Assembly: GCA_019914945.1 (NCBI GenBank)
Contig: CM034105.1
Location: 1 to 64,000, forward strand
Direction of reading: 5' to 3'
Origin: Typha latifolia
Lineage: Eukaryota > Streptophyta > Magnoliopsida > Poales > Typhaceae
DNA: 64,000 nt
This document shows positions 12,888 to 24,039 of this stretch, piece after piece (positions within the stretch are counted from its first letter, which is position 1; the number at the start of each line of letters is the position of its first letter). Both the position numbers and the translations under genes were made by a program. The notes under the pieces were generated by a model. That model did no database searches, was not told where the DNA came from, and saw nothing but the letters and a program-made list of their open reading frames with translations.

Positions 12888-14155
12888 TCTATCTCTTTTT
12901 CCCCTTCGATGGCTTCGGAAGAAAGGAAAGGTTTTGATCTCTCTTCCCTCCCGGCGGCTGTTCGAGGAGACTGGGAAGAGGGTTTTGAAGTGAAAGAAAC
13001 GAGAAGAAGGAAGAGGGTAAATATAGGAGGGGTTTGGGCTTTGATCCAACGCGACCCTCAGGCATTTCGCTTAAACTTGACGCAGCTTTCTCAGCCGTTG
13101 GATCAGAGCCCGCTCTGCTCGTTTTTTAACTTATGCCATACACATGTACGGTAAGAGATCCGCCTTTGCTTTTAGGATTGGGCGGTGGATTCAAACGCAG
13201 CGCATTCGATAATATATATATATCGTTTGTTTTGTACGAAACTTGTCAGATTAATACCCGAGGATAGAATTTCGTATTCCAGAGTTCATTTTTTTCTGTC
13301 ACAAATCTTGATCGTCAAACACGGGGACGGGGGTAAATAAACCTCTATATAAGATTATAAGGTGATCCTTGCAGAAAAATTAAGCCGCTGGGTTGTCCTC
13401 ATTTTTTGAGATTTTAGAGAAAATCTGGAATTATTATCCTATATTTTTACTCCTAAAATTATACTAACATTTATTTGTGCAAAAAAAAAAGAATATTGGT
13501 ATAATTATTATATTAGATGTGATATAAAGTTAAAAATAAATTATAAATGAAAAGTGAAAATTGAGTCAAAGGTTATTGATCTGATTTATAAATTTAAACC
13601 AAGTGTTCTTATTTATTATAAGTATCTACTGCATATTTATAGATATGTATTGCCTATTTATAATTGAGTAAGAAAATGGGAGGGATTTTTTTTTAAGGGT
13701 GTGGAATGAAATAGGTTGATGGTAGGAGAGTGAGAGATAATTTTTAAAATAACTTTAGTTAAATGTAGAGTAATTGTGATTGAAGTTATTTCTGTAATAA
13801 TTTGGGTAGTATTTATAATTTAGATTAAAGATAATTCGATGTCTCTTTTCTAATAGAAAATAAAAAATAATCTTAAAACAAATGTGATTAAGTCATTAAC
13901 ATAATTTAGCCCACAACTTACACCACAATACTTTGACCTGGTCCGTGAATTATTAAGGTGGTTGTAAACTTTCCGGCCAATCAACAGAAAAGGGAAAAGG
14001 AAAAGATGGCCTAGCTAGAAGCCTAGAAGACTCAATTGATCAACGTTTATTGGGAAAGAATTAGTGGTCGATGTGAAAACAATATATCTAGATACGATGT
14101 AAACAAATCATCAAATTGATGGAGCAACGAATACCCACCTCCTCAGCCCTCAGTG

Positions 14156-14187
<32 letters not shown>
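12888..14187. promoter_or_regulatory. Ran 5' UTR/promoter and intergenic
   Basis: The part next to 12887 must hold the Ran 5' UTR and promoter, read on the minus strand. It is purine/pyrimidine-biased and GC-richer up to about 13150. A plus-strand open frame at 12909-13154 is an antisense shadow of this UTR. From 13200 to 14150 the DNA is very AT-rich and I see no gene. A (CT)n tract at 14158-14189 closes the interval. Confidence 0.5.

Positions 14188-14189
<2 letters not shown>
14158..14189. repeat. (CT)n tract abutting a stop codon
   Basis: About 16 CT units. On the minus strand this is a (GA)n run that begins within the TAG stop of the DUF642 gene (14188-14190), so that gene's 3' UTR starts with a purine repeat. 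Confidence 0.9.
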
Positions 14190-14191
<2 letters not shown>

Positions 14192-15745
14192 ATTCGCTTC
14201 TGGTGGCGAACGCTCACCAACTCGACATCGTCAATCACAGGGCCACACAGCGAGCTGAGGTCATCGCTCCGGGTATTATAAAATGAGCTCCAGAACACCA
14301 CTCTCGTGCGGGGCCCCGTAGACCGAAACCGGAGCACCGCTCGCTTAAACCCACCAGTTCCTTTAGATTCATAGGCAACCTTGATGGACTCCTTGGCGGC
14401 GTAGGCCTCGACCATGAGTGACCCCATGCATGCATTGTTGGCGTCACCAACGGTGAAGGTAAGTACGTAGGAGCGGTGCGGGACGGTGCGGATGACTTGG
14501 GAGATTGCGCTTTCCTTTCCGGCAAGGAGCTCTACGGCGCGGCTGCCTTGTGGGACGGAGAAGTGGGTAGAGTCGAGGTACTTCACGGCCTTGAGTGATT
14601 CGACCATCCAACCCGGGATGGGGCAGTGGTCATCTATCATTGTGGAAGGGATGAGGACTCCCCAGCTCGTGTTCGGGAGGATGTAGGGCCCCTCCTCGAA
14701 GTCTCCATTCTTCAACAAGTTCTCTGGATTTTTCTTTTATAAATTAGTTACACTATATAAAGATTGTAAATTAATTTTTGTGTTTTTGTTTTTTGAAAAA
14801 AAAAAAAGGAAAAAAAAAGGGGAGTAATTAACGCACTGTTGGTCCTCTTAGGTGTGTACAGGGCCTTCATGGCGACTGAGTCGATGAGAGGACCACAAGC
14901 CGGGTCCTCAGCGACGTTGGGGTTATGGATCACGACCTCGACCTCATCGGATTTAGCGATCCAAGCCCAAGCGTAGGAGTCCCATCCATTGCTGCTGTAC
15001 ATAGTCTGCATGGGGAAGACGCCCGACTGAGACGAGGCCGACACGTTCAGCTTCTCCTCCTGGGCGCACGTGCGGGCGGCGCTAAAGGTAAGGGAATAGC
15101 GTATCCCGCGTGTCACCTTCACGCGCTGCTTGATCGAGGCGTCGTTGCCCAATCGGACGGCGTAGGATCCCTCGGGGACGACGAGGAGCATGTCGCCCTG
15201 CTTGTGCCCCGACTCCACGTACTCCACGTACCCGGAGATTTGCCAAGATGGGATGGCGCTGCGGCCCATCACCTGTGTTCCCTTCAGCTCAAAGGACGGC
15301 GGCCTCTGCTCGAAATTTCCGTTTGGTAACAACCCTGCCAATGCAAATTAACAAATGTAAAAAATAATTAGCTAAATAATATGATAGATATAGATGTATA
15401 AAATGAATAGAATCAGTTCTTGAATTTATAATATATATATATATGTGGCACTTCATCTAGGAGATGCTTTTTCTTAATTATTCTGTCATACATAAGACTG
15501 TTGTCCGAATACTGAGAGTGGACTCCTATTGGCATTGCAGTTAACAGTTTGGTTTAGATCACCGGAAAGCCCCATGACCGAGGATATGAGAAAATAAGGA
15601 TGCGTAGCATAGGAACGTAACGAAGATCTAGTCAGATGATTAGTTGAAAGATAAGCCGTGGGATCTTACCATCCACGAAGGCGACGGCCACCTGAGAGGC
15701 TGTACTTAATAGCAAGAACAATCCGAAAATGGCTAGATTTCTCAT
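14188..15745 (-). CDS. DUF642 (BIIDXI-like) secreted cell-wall protein
   Basis: Plant-specific apoplastic protein family; members bind cell-wall polysaccharide or pectin methylesterase and affect wall remodelling in seeds and growing organs. Three coding exons: 15745-15670, 15334-14837, 14723-14188; 369 aa, typical of the family. Residues 1 to about 22 are a signal peptide (MRNLAIFGLFLLLS core). Two galactose-binding-like repeats follow, the first opening with LLPNGNFEQ (from about 27) and the second with LLKNGDFEEGPY (from about 195). Family hallmarks are visible: IPSWQISGYVEY, GDMLLVVPEG, CAQEE, ACGPLIDSVA in repeat 1; NTSWGVLIP, IPGWMVESLKAVKY, FSVPQG, AVELLAGKESAI and LCGPVIDDV in repeat 2. 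The paired Cys of the CGPLID/CGPVID blocks are retained. Short introns (335 and 113 bp) match phase. No defect seen. Confidence 0.95.
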
Positions 15746-17433
15746 AGTGATAGTGATGGATGGTGAGAGGGATAAGAGACGGAAGTGAAGAGATGATGTG
15801 ATAGACTGTGGGTTCACGCCAGAAGAAGTGGGGTTATATTGATGACGCTTTACAAAAGTGCCATGAATTTGCACTTATCTTTGAAACTGCCATCGGATTT
15901 AAAATGCAGCGTCTTGTCGATGTGCCAATTATCTTGGCGTATTCTTAAACAGAAGGTTACTTATTGTCTACTCGCCCACTTGTCCACTTCACACGGCAGG
16001 CGTAAAGACACTGGTAACTTGAATGTGGGTCCCAACAGCTTCGTCCACGTTCCCCTCTTCTTCTTCTTCTTTAAAAAAAAAAAAAAAATTAAACCTTCAA
16101 TCGAAATATGAGGAGATGGAGGCTTTCTCAGAGGCGATGGATGGGTCATCTAATTCTCATATTTATAATCCAAATTTCAGTCCGGTCATGATACAGAAAA
16201 TACTTGCAGGATCATGATCATGTGCTCTTCGCAGGGTTGTCATGTGCTGATTAATCAATCAGGGAAACGCATGTGGGCCGGGTTGAGCACATGTGACTGT
16301 TATAAACAACTTATGACAGTGAATCAAATCAAATCAAATCAAATGGCATTAATCAATATTTGATTATTATCTAGGCAAGGAGGTATGTCTTCTATCCATG
16401 GACAGACATGGTAAACAAGCTGCAGTACATATGTATAAGATCGATGACACTAATATATTAGCAAATTTGTGAAAACTTTAGGCATATTTTATGTCATATG
16501 CATGCCTGCCGCATACGATGCGAAGAGACCAGTGTTATTTGAATATAGTGCATGTGGTTTAATACTAAGAGTTAAAATTAAATTAAATTAAATTAAATTA
16601 AATTAAAGCAAGCAGATAGGTTAAGACTGACTCTACTGTTTTAGTGAGGAGCGAGGAGACAATTTTGGCGCCATTAATATTTTATTAAGTAATAGTTGGA
16701 TACTTAGTCGAGCAGACCTAATCCCACATGACATGCCTCGACTAGCCAAATTTCTGAGCACTTTCCCATGTGGGTCTGATATTAATTTGTAGTACCGAGG
16801 CCGAGATTAGTGACCTTCCTGCATGCCCCCTTCTTCCTCCCACTTGGTAGACACCACACGACACGACACACCTCAATTAAGGAGATGATGAGTTGACCTA
16901 TCGTCAACTCGCGCGGTGGGAGGGAGCTTAAACCTTAAGGAGATGATGAGCAGACTACCAATTTATTCCCAATTATTTGCTGCGTCGCTGTGCAATATCT
17001 GGCATATGGAGGAGAAGACACCAAATTTGCAACTTGGTGGATCACACACCTTGGAATCTTGTAATCCTAACAGGAAACTATTCATGTACTAATCTTCAAT
17101 TTCACATTATTTATTTCAACGAGAAGATAAATAAATAATCAGAGACGTGGCATAAAAAAGGACTCACATAAATATTTATTCATTGTCAGTATCAAACCGA
17201 GGTATTGGACAAGAAACTATCTACAATCTTTCTAGTTTAACACGTTAGATTAGCATCAAGTAAGACGCAAGCGGGCTCAGACGAGAGATGTATGCGGGTC
17301 GGACCCGATAATCTCACTGGGAAAGCAAAACTCTAGTCTCTGGTCCACGAAACCAGCGGGTGTCTTCCAAGCCCACGGGTTTCCTCTCGGCGTCTCAAAC
17401 TTCTCCACCAGAGATCAGATCGCTAGGGTTTCC
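15746..17433. promoter_or_regulatory. Divergent intergenic region
   Basis: Lies between two diverging genes: the DUF642 gene (minus) and the small membrane-protein gene (plus). It contains an AATCA pentamer repeat (about 16322-16343) and an AATTA repeat (about 16575-16606). Just before 17434 is a TAGGGTTT telo-box-like sequence (17425-17432), typical of the 5' leaders of housekeeping plant genes. Open frames here are short and unsupported. Confidence 0.45.
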
Positions 17434-19997
17434 ATGGCTTCTTCATCCGATTTCACCACTGGGTAATTTTACCTCTCAATCCATCTCATCTGTTGCTAGT
17501 AGGAACTAGATTTGGTTTCTATGTACTTATAAGATCTAGATCGCTTCTTGTTCTTATCTGGATGTTCGACGAAGAAATGCCGCCGTGAGGAAGCAACGCA
17601 ACGGGCCTCCTTTTAAGTTCTTGGTGCCTCTTGTCTACGCTCCCATTCTTCCCCTAAGTACGTTATTTCTTGCTTAATTCGGCTATCGGTGTTTTTGTAA
17701 TTACGCTAGGGTTATCGATTGCTGATGCTTTTTTCCTTAAAAAAAAAAAAACATATTGACAGTTCGAATAGCGTTGAGGCGTAATCCTGTTATGAGGGAC
17801 CGGTTGTTCTTCGGGGTGCTAGCAGGAGCTTTTGCTCATGGAACGTACTTGATGTATCCTTTACCTGTCTTAGGTTTTGTATGTACTCATATATCTAACG
17901 TAGTTTCCCTCATTAAATTATTCGTGGTTGATAATTTACTCTAATCTGCTACAATCTTTTCTGGAACTCACTCACGGCTGCTGTCTTTGTTCTATGCCGA
18001 CTCATGTTTCTGATCCTCTTATTTGATCAAACTTATATAAACTGCAATTATCAGTATAGATTAAATTAAGGAAATAGTGGATCCTCAGACTTTGCAGCAG
18101 GCATCTGAGTCCTTTAGCACTTAATGTTGAATGAAAACGAGGGCAATTTGTTGTTAATTACTCACATGGGCCAAATATGAGATCAAGGCATCAAACTTAA
18201 TGTCATTTGAAGAAAGTGTCTTACTTTTCAGATGATCTTTACCTGAGCAACACGATCTATTAATTGTTTTTTTCATTAATTTTGGGGATGCAGTCTGATG
18301 AAAGGATTATGTTATATTAAAATTAGGGGCTAAGGCTATATCCTTCAGTATGTGACTAAATATGATCCTCTTTGATATCAAGTTCTGGAAATCTGGACAG
18401 AGGGAGAGGGCTCCCTTGTAGATGTGGCTTTGTTATTGAAGGATAAAGGATACAATTGATCACATTTTATTGACACTAGGTTTACATGAAAGTATGGGCA
18501 GATCATCATCATGAAATGTGAACATTTAGAGTCGCCTATGTACTTCTCGTAAACCTTTAAGCTATAGGGCTAAGGTTGTTGGCATAATACTCACCTTAAC
18601 TTTTGTGAGGCAATTTACCTGATTTTCCATTCCACCTATATGTTATATTGTTGGCGCAGCTACCGATTTACGAATCCCTTAAAGTCAGGAAGCCTAGAAG
18701 AATATGGTAAAATCTTGATGGTAGAAGTATTATTTTCCCGAATTCTGTTGAACTTAGAGACATTAGAGGCATATTTGGGGGAAACAAAGACTTTATTATT
18801 ATTATCATTGCTTTTTCTTTGATCCCAAATATGTAGAAGCACTGGTAATAAGATTTAGTGCTTTCCTCAGACAAATAGCTTCCAAATCTGAGGAGCTGAT
18901 GACAACCAGTGAGGATGTCTATCCGCTTTAGGGGGCGGCGGAAAGGCTTCAACCACAAATCCCGAATACCTCCCTGTTGGTGTGAAGGCTAACTAGAAGT
19001 TACTTATATCTAGAGAGGATTTTTCAACAGTATATATAAAGATGCTACAAAGAAAAGTTAAGGGTACCATAGCGGTAAATGATCTGAAATTAGCTGGTTC
19101 TTTAGGTGGCATTTGGAATGAGGTCAGGGTTAGTCTCTGAATTTGGTTAGGGTCCCATAGGCATATTCAGTAACTAGACCCTACTATTTAATTAGCCAAG
19201 TTCAAGAGGTGAAAGAGGAGAGCGAAAAATATAAATGAATCTAAATATGCATTCTCCTCAAATTATAATTTTACCCCTGAAATGACTTGCAATAATGTTT
19301 TACAAATTTAATATTAATAATTTTTTGAGTTGATGATCCCTCCAGGAGGACAGTAGGGATCTTGGTTATATTTTATATTTTATTTATTTGGTGTTTAGGG
19401 TATTTTTTGCTTATTATCATTGTAGGAACTATATAAACACCTATTTGTTTCCAATTTGGGTTTAATGAAATAGTTTGGTGTGAAACCATAGTTTAAAGGT
19501 GGAGGTGTGAAATCTTATTCATATTTCTCTTGCATCTTCAATCCCCCACCTCCTAAAACCCTATAAATCCTAAGAAATAAGTTTAGTTAGTCTCGTTCAA
19601 CCAGTAAACTCAATTAAAACAGAGCCTTAGACTATGCAATTGAAATTTTACGCACTAGCTTGTGTGAATTGTTTGTTTTCACTGTTTCTATTTAAGTTGT
19701 ATAACATCTTGTTATGGGATATACTTAAGTTACCACTGACGAATTTATAATCTTTCAATTGTATTGCTCTCTATTGGTCATGAGCTTCTTCACTTAACTA
19801 ATTTATTTCCCATATTCATGAAATGTTGATTTCCACTTTATTTTAGTTTGTAGCCCATGCCTTATGATTTTGGCATGGCGTTTTCATATATCTAATTTGT
19901 GGAGCTATGTCAGGAACAATTTAATGGATAAATCCTATGACTTGCTTATCCTTGATATTCTTCTAGATCTGATTTATATGATATCGAGAGCAAGTGA
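17434..19997 (+). CDS. Conserved 77-aa plant membrane microprotein
   Basis: Function unassigned. Assembled from four small exons: 17434-17462, 17575-17657, 17763-17853, 19967-19997. All junctions are GT..AG and phases close to a 77-residue protein ending DLYDIESK. The start has a strong ACCATGG-like context (CCATGGC). Visible: a Ser/Thr-rich N-terminus, a basic patch RKQR (residues 15-18), a proline-containing hydrophobic segment (about 24-42), a basic stretch RIALRRN then MRDR (about 39-51), and a second hydrophobic, Gly/Ala-rich segment (about 53-68). This suggests two membrane helices joined by a positive loop. I recall similar short proteins in other plants ending in a D-x-YD-x-ESK tail but cannot name a characterised one. 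A telo-box in the leader hints at housekeeping expression. The last intron is 2.1 kb and carries a candidate MITE. Confidence 0.75.
19105..19626. mobile_element. Candidate Tourist/Harbinger-like MITE in intron
   Basis: About 522 bp inside intron 3 of the small membrane-protein gene. It is flanked by TTA on both sides (19102-19104 and 19627-19629), the target-site type of PIF/Harbinger elements. The ends GGTGGCATTTGGAAT and, on the other strand, GGCTCTGTTTTAAT are imperfect inverted relatives and resemble the general Tourist terminus. The interior is AT-rich without a reading frame. Weak terminal identity keeps this tentative. Confidence 0.35.
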
Positions 19998-22252
19998 ATT
20001 GCATGGGTGATTCAAATGCCCCTTATTCAAGTTGTATTGATCGCAGATTTTGATCTGACTTGGAATTGCGTCAATATGAACTCAGAACAGTTCCCCATAA
20101 GAGCTTCAGTTAGTGTATGTCCATTCCAGTCTTACTTGCTTTCTTCTTGAAATGTTCAGTTGCTTTTATTTGATTTAAATAATTGATGATATACACAAAA
20201 CTTCTGCCATCTATATCAGTGCTGCAGCAACAATATGATTGCTATCCTTAAAAATATTATTGCATCTACATCTTGTTGTCAGTTTTCTCCTTTGGATTCC
20301 TAAGTAGAACAAGTATTTGCTGCCGAATTTATATGAGATTGAGCATGCTCAATCTCTTCCTGTTTTTTTGTGATCTATATTTTCATAAAGTCAGTCGCAA
20401 CATCAAGGTTCCCGACTCCATACTTTATTAAATGAGAGCTTAGCTTGAGAAAGTTTGTCACTCTCTTGTTAGTTCTGTGCCTGCCTATCAATTAGAGAAT
20501 TTTTGTTCCATTATCACAAAACTTCATACAGATGTGGCATTATGATGATACTTGCTTTGTTGATAAAGTACGAACTGTTTAATTGATTTCCTCACTAATC
20601 AGAAACTTAATTTAGCGAGATTAGCTAGAGTTGGAGGGCTTGTGATTATGATGATGATGATCATTATTATTGTTTGCTGTGGATTATTATGGATTGAAGC
20701 TGATATTTTGTGAGAATATGTTGAGCCATATATGGTAATGTAATGAAAGCTAACATGTTTGGATGTGGTTTAAGCATATTCTAAAACCAGTTAAGTTAGA
20801 TCCAAATAATAGTTTATTTCAAACTAGTTTAGGACAATTAAGTTAAACCCGATTTTCTCTTTTCTCTCTTGTTCCATCCAATATGTTTTATTTATTTAAT
20901 TACTATTTTGTCTTTGAAAAGACATCACTTTAATTAACTTTTAATTTAATCCTTCACTCTCTCTCGTCTACTCATCCATTATAAAGGATATTTTAATTAT
21001 TTAATACAATATCATTTAAATTTATCAATTTTTATGTCATATTAAAGTGATTTAGAATTAAACATCATTTTTCTAAATTGGTTTAAGCTTCTCTATTCAA
21101 GATTAAGAAACGAGCATAACTAACCAGGTTTAGGAGTTTAGGAGTTATATTACATCCTAGCTCTGTTCATTTGTGGAATAAGCAAAACGTATAGCCTCTT
21201 TATAATAGTATAGTAATAAAATAATCAGTTATTTTAATACAAGTTTATTAATATTTTTTCTCTTGTTTTATACCACAGAATTAATAAGAATTTGTTTTTA
21301 ATATACTTGCCCTCAAGAGGTCAACACTCTAAGTCACTCATGATATTGGATTCTATGTATTCTCTCAAAAGTTATGATATTCTCATTTTCTCACTATCTT
21401 TTTCTCCCCTCAAAAGTTATGATATTATACTCCTCTTTATCTCCTTTTTCATTTTTTTGTTCGCATTGCAGGGTTAAAAACAATCTATAATATCTAAATA
21501 AGTTCGCATTACATTTAAATACGTGGGAATTATGTCAGTAGTTCGCATAGATATGTATGTAATTATGTCAGCACAAATATATAGAAAAAATTATCTGCAG
21601 GGCAAGAAGATATATTCGCATTGAATTGTAAAAATTCCACACTCTATATGTAAGTCAGTGTTGCATTTATATATGCACAGAAATACGTCCGCCATGTAAG
21701 GAAGTATGTTTGCATTACACGACAAAAGATCTGCACTGTATGCTAAAATGGTTGCACTTTTTTCATAAAAAAAAATAAAAGGTAATTAAAATATTATTTG
21801 TGTATTGCCGTATTGATACTTCTTTCTGTCCATTAAGGGGGTATTTTTGGTCTTTAAGAATAAAAATCTCATCCATTTTTCCATGCAATTTTGCTATTCT
21901 CTTTCACTTTAATTTTAACTTTTATATTACATACAATATTAGTTTATAATTAAACATCATAATAGTTTATACTGTTAACTATGCTAGTTGTGAGCGAGAT
22001 AGCAGACCGAGTCTTTGACAGCTTAACTATGCTAGTTGTGAGCGTTGAATTTGCTAGCGTCGTCCGACCTTAATTAGACGGAGGGGCATTAGAAACAATA
22101 TTACTCCTTTCTTTTTAAGTCCGAAAATTTGGTAACATTTACAGCATATTATTCGTTGCGTACTCCAAGAATTCGTAAGAATATAATACAGAAGGGGCTG
22201 AGAGAAGGATGAATATAGATTTAAGAAGAGACGATTTAAATTTGCAACCCTT
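19998..22252. other. Intergenic, AT-rich with short tandem repeats
   Basis: No gene supported. It presumably includes the 3' UTR of the 77-aa protein gene. Short local duplications are visible: an 18-bp CTCAAAAGTTATGATATT at 21364 and 21409; a 22-bp segment at 21975-21996 repeated at 22023-22044; and a loose series of TTCGCATT-like motifs between about 21455 and 21760. Confidence 0.5.
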
Positions 22253-22606
22253 TTAGAGTCCCGATCTTCGAGGGTGGTCGGAGGCGAGGCGGGAGGCGAT
22301 GGCGGAATGATACATGGCATCGTGGAAGGTCTCCGTCTCCATCATTCTCATGCGCAGCTCACGAGCCTTCTCCTCGGTTAACGCCGAGAACCGCCGCGCA
22401 CGGTGCGTCACCTCGTCGTGCTCCTCCTCCGTCTTTCCCGATCCACCACCGATGTAGTGCGGATCCGACGGCCAGCCGAAGATTGGAGCCCACCACTTAC
22501 CTCCTCCGCCTCCCCTGTGGGTCCGCACGTGCCCTTCGGATCCCGAGGCCGCCGACGCGCGGACCACGGTCGGGGGATGGAAGGAGAAGACAACGGCAGA
22601 TGCCAT
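22253..22606 (-). CDS. Small, probably plastid-targeted plant protein
   Basis: Single-exon frame of 117 aa; function not recognised. The N-terminus (MASAVVFSFHPPTVVRASAA) is Ser/Ala-rich with few acidic residues, as in chloroplast transit peptides. A Gly-rich stretch is followed by KWWAPIFGWPSDPHYI and a charged C-terminal part, LTEEKARELRMRMMET and AMYHSAIASRLASDH. Those blocks look like a conserved plant-specific family I have met without functional assignment. It is GC-rich compared with its surroundings, and the start sits in a good position with no upstream in-frame ATG. The antisense frames at 22403-22663 and 22408-22629 are shadows. Expression would confirm it. Confidence 0.7.
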   Translation of the reverse strand: MASAVVFSFHPPTVVRASAASGSEGHVRTHRGGGGGKWWAPIFGWPSDPHYIGGGSGKTEEEHDEVTHRARRFSALTEEKARELRMRMMETETFHDAMYHSAIASRLASDHPRRSGL

Positions 22607-24039
22607 TTTAGGGGGGCAGAAGTCGGCAAGATTCTTTTTCCGTATTTCTTAGTAGTTGTCTGAAGAGAGGGAGGAAGGGAAGGAGCCCTTTTTGTAAAGG
22701 AAGACAGACGAGAGGGTGAAGGGAAGGCCGCTTATGTGGCGGTGATCCAGCGGTCAGCTCGGAGGACTTTTCGCTTTTACGCCCACGCCCCCTGCTTTCC
22801 TACCAACGTCGTTTATTCTTCATCGCCTCGTGCGCTTTTCTTTCAAAGAACGGTCAAGGATCCCGCGTAATCGTAATGGAGAGGCAGCTACTTCGTTATT
22901 TGGGATTTAATGAGTTTATTTCCTGTTAAAATTTTGGACGGCAATTACAGAGGGATATTTTGGTGGTCGAGAGATGAGCGACGTTGGCTGTTCATTTGTT
23001 TGTTTCTGACGCCTTCCATCCCCGTGGTAATTTTTTCTCGTTGGCTTCGATACGTTCCTGGAATATTTGGCATGCGGATTTGAATATGCTGCGCAGGAAA
23101 AGGATGAGAATAGTGGAATGTCTCAAGGCCACTATAGATTAGAGGCAAATTGCGAGTTTCGACTAGTCTATGAACTCGGATAAGATCTACGTAGATCCGG
23201 ATCTTTTCATACTACGGAAAAAAAATGTCAATCCATCTTGGAAAATCTCTTAGATTGGGCGGTTTAACTAAGCGCCTGTACCTAGAATTCTTTAATTAGC
23301 TCGATGTCTTACTTGAACACGAGTATGACTTGCAAATCTTCACAGCCAGACTAGCTAGCATAAACCGAATGGTTGATGAGAAATGGGGAGAAGAAGTTGG
23401 TGAAATTTTATATTAAAGTCAATTATATATTAAATATTCATGACTTATTAGTGCTTGATCAAATAAGTAATCATTGAAATTAATGATATCATAGTGATAA
23501 ATGCATCTCTTTTTTTTGTTTTAGAATAGAAATTCAAATAAAAGGAATTGAGTAGTTTTAGGAAAGTGAGAAAGTGATTTTGCTCGGCACAAAAGAAAAG
23601 AGAAAAGAAAAAAGGATGGGATACTATATGCTGCTTCATCCTCAGGGCAAGTAATAAGCCAAGTAAAATACTAGACGAGTACTGGTCGATTAAAATTCAA
23701 TAGTTAAAAATCATCCTTATTGTAAGGCATAATAATGGCAGTAAGCATTATGGTACAAAGCTTTATACAATTTTCTTGCTTCCTTTATTATCTTCTTATA
23801 CGTTGTGATTACAAGAATCCCCTTGCACATCAAAATTCTTGTTATTCCGCCGTTCTAGCAAGTTGCAATTTGTAGCTAGTATGTGATAGCAAACTGAGTA
23901 GCGGCATGGGGTTACCCTGCTTCTCTTTTGGCTTTGCTCAGATACTCTATTTTGGTTGCTTTTATTCGGAAAGAGCTTCCACCACTGTCATTTCGGAATC
24001 CCATAATCTTTCCTTGATCAGTCTAGTTGTTGTGTTGAT
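22607..24039. promoter_or_regulatory. Promoter of plastid protein plus BOR 3' flank
   Basis: The left few hundred bases, GC-richer to about 22870, should be the leader and promoter of the minus-strand gene at 22253-22606. The right end should contain the 3' UTR of the BOR gene. Nothing else gene-like is visible. Confidence 0.4.

Noticed and set aside
12909..13154. Plus-strand 81-codon frame upstream of Ran
   Set aside because: It lies antisense to the Ran leader and has no family similarity.
14925..15329. 134-codon plus-strand frame
   Set aside because: Antisense shadow of DUF642 exon 2, whose translation is a clear family match.
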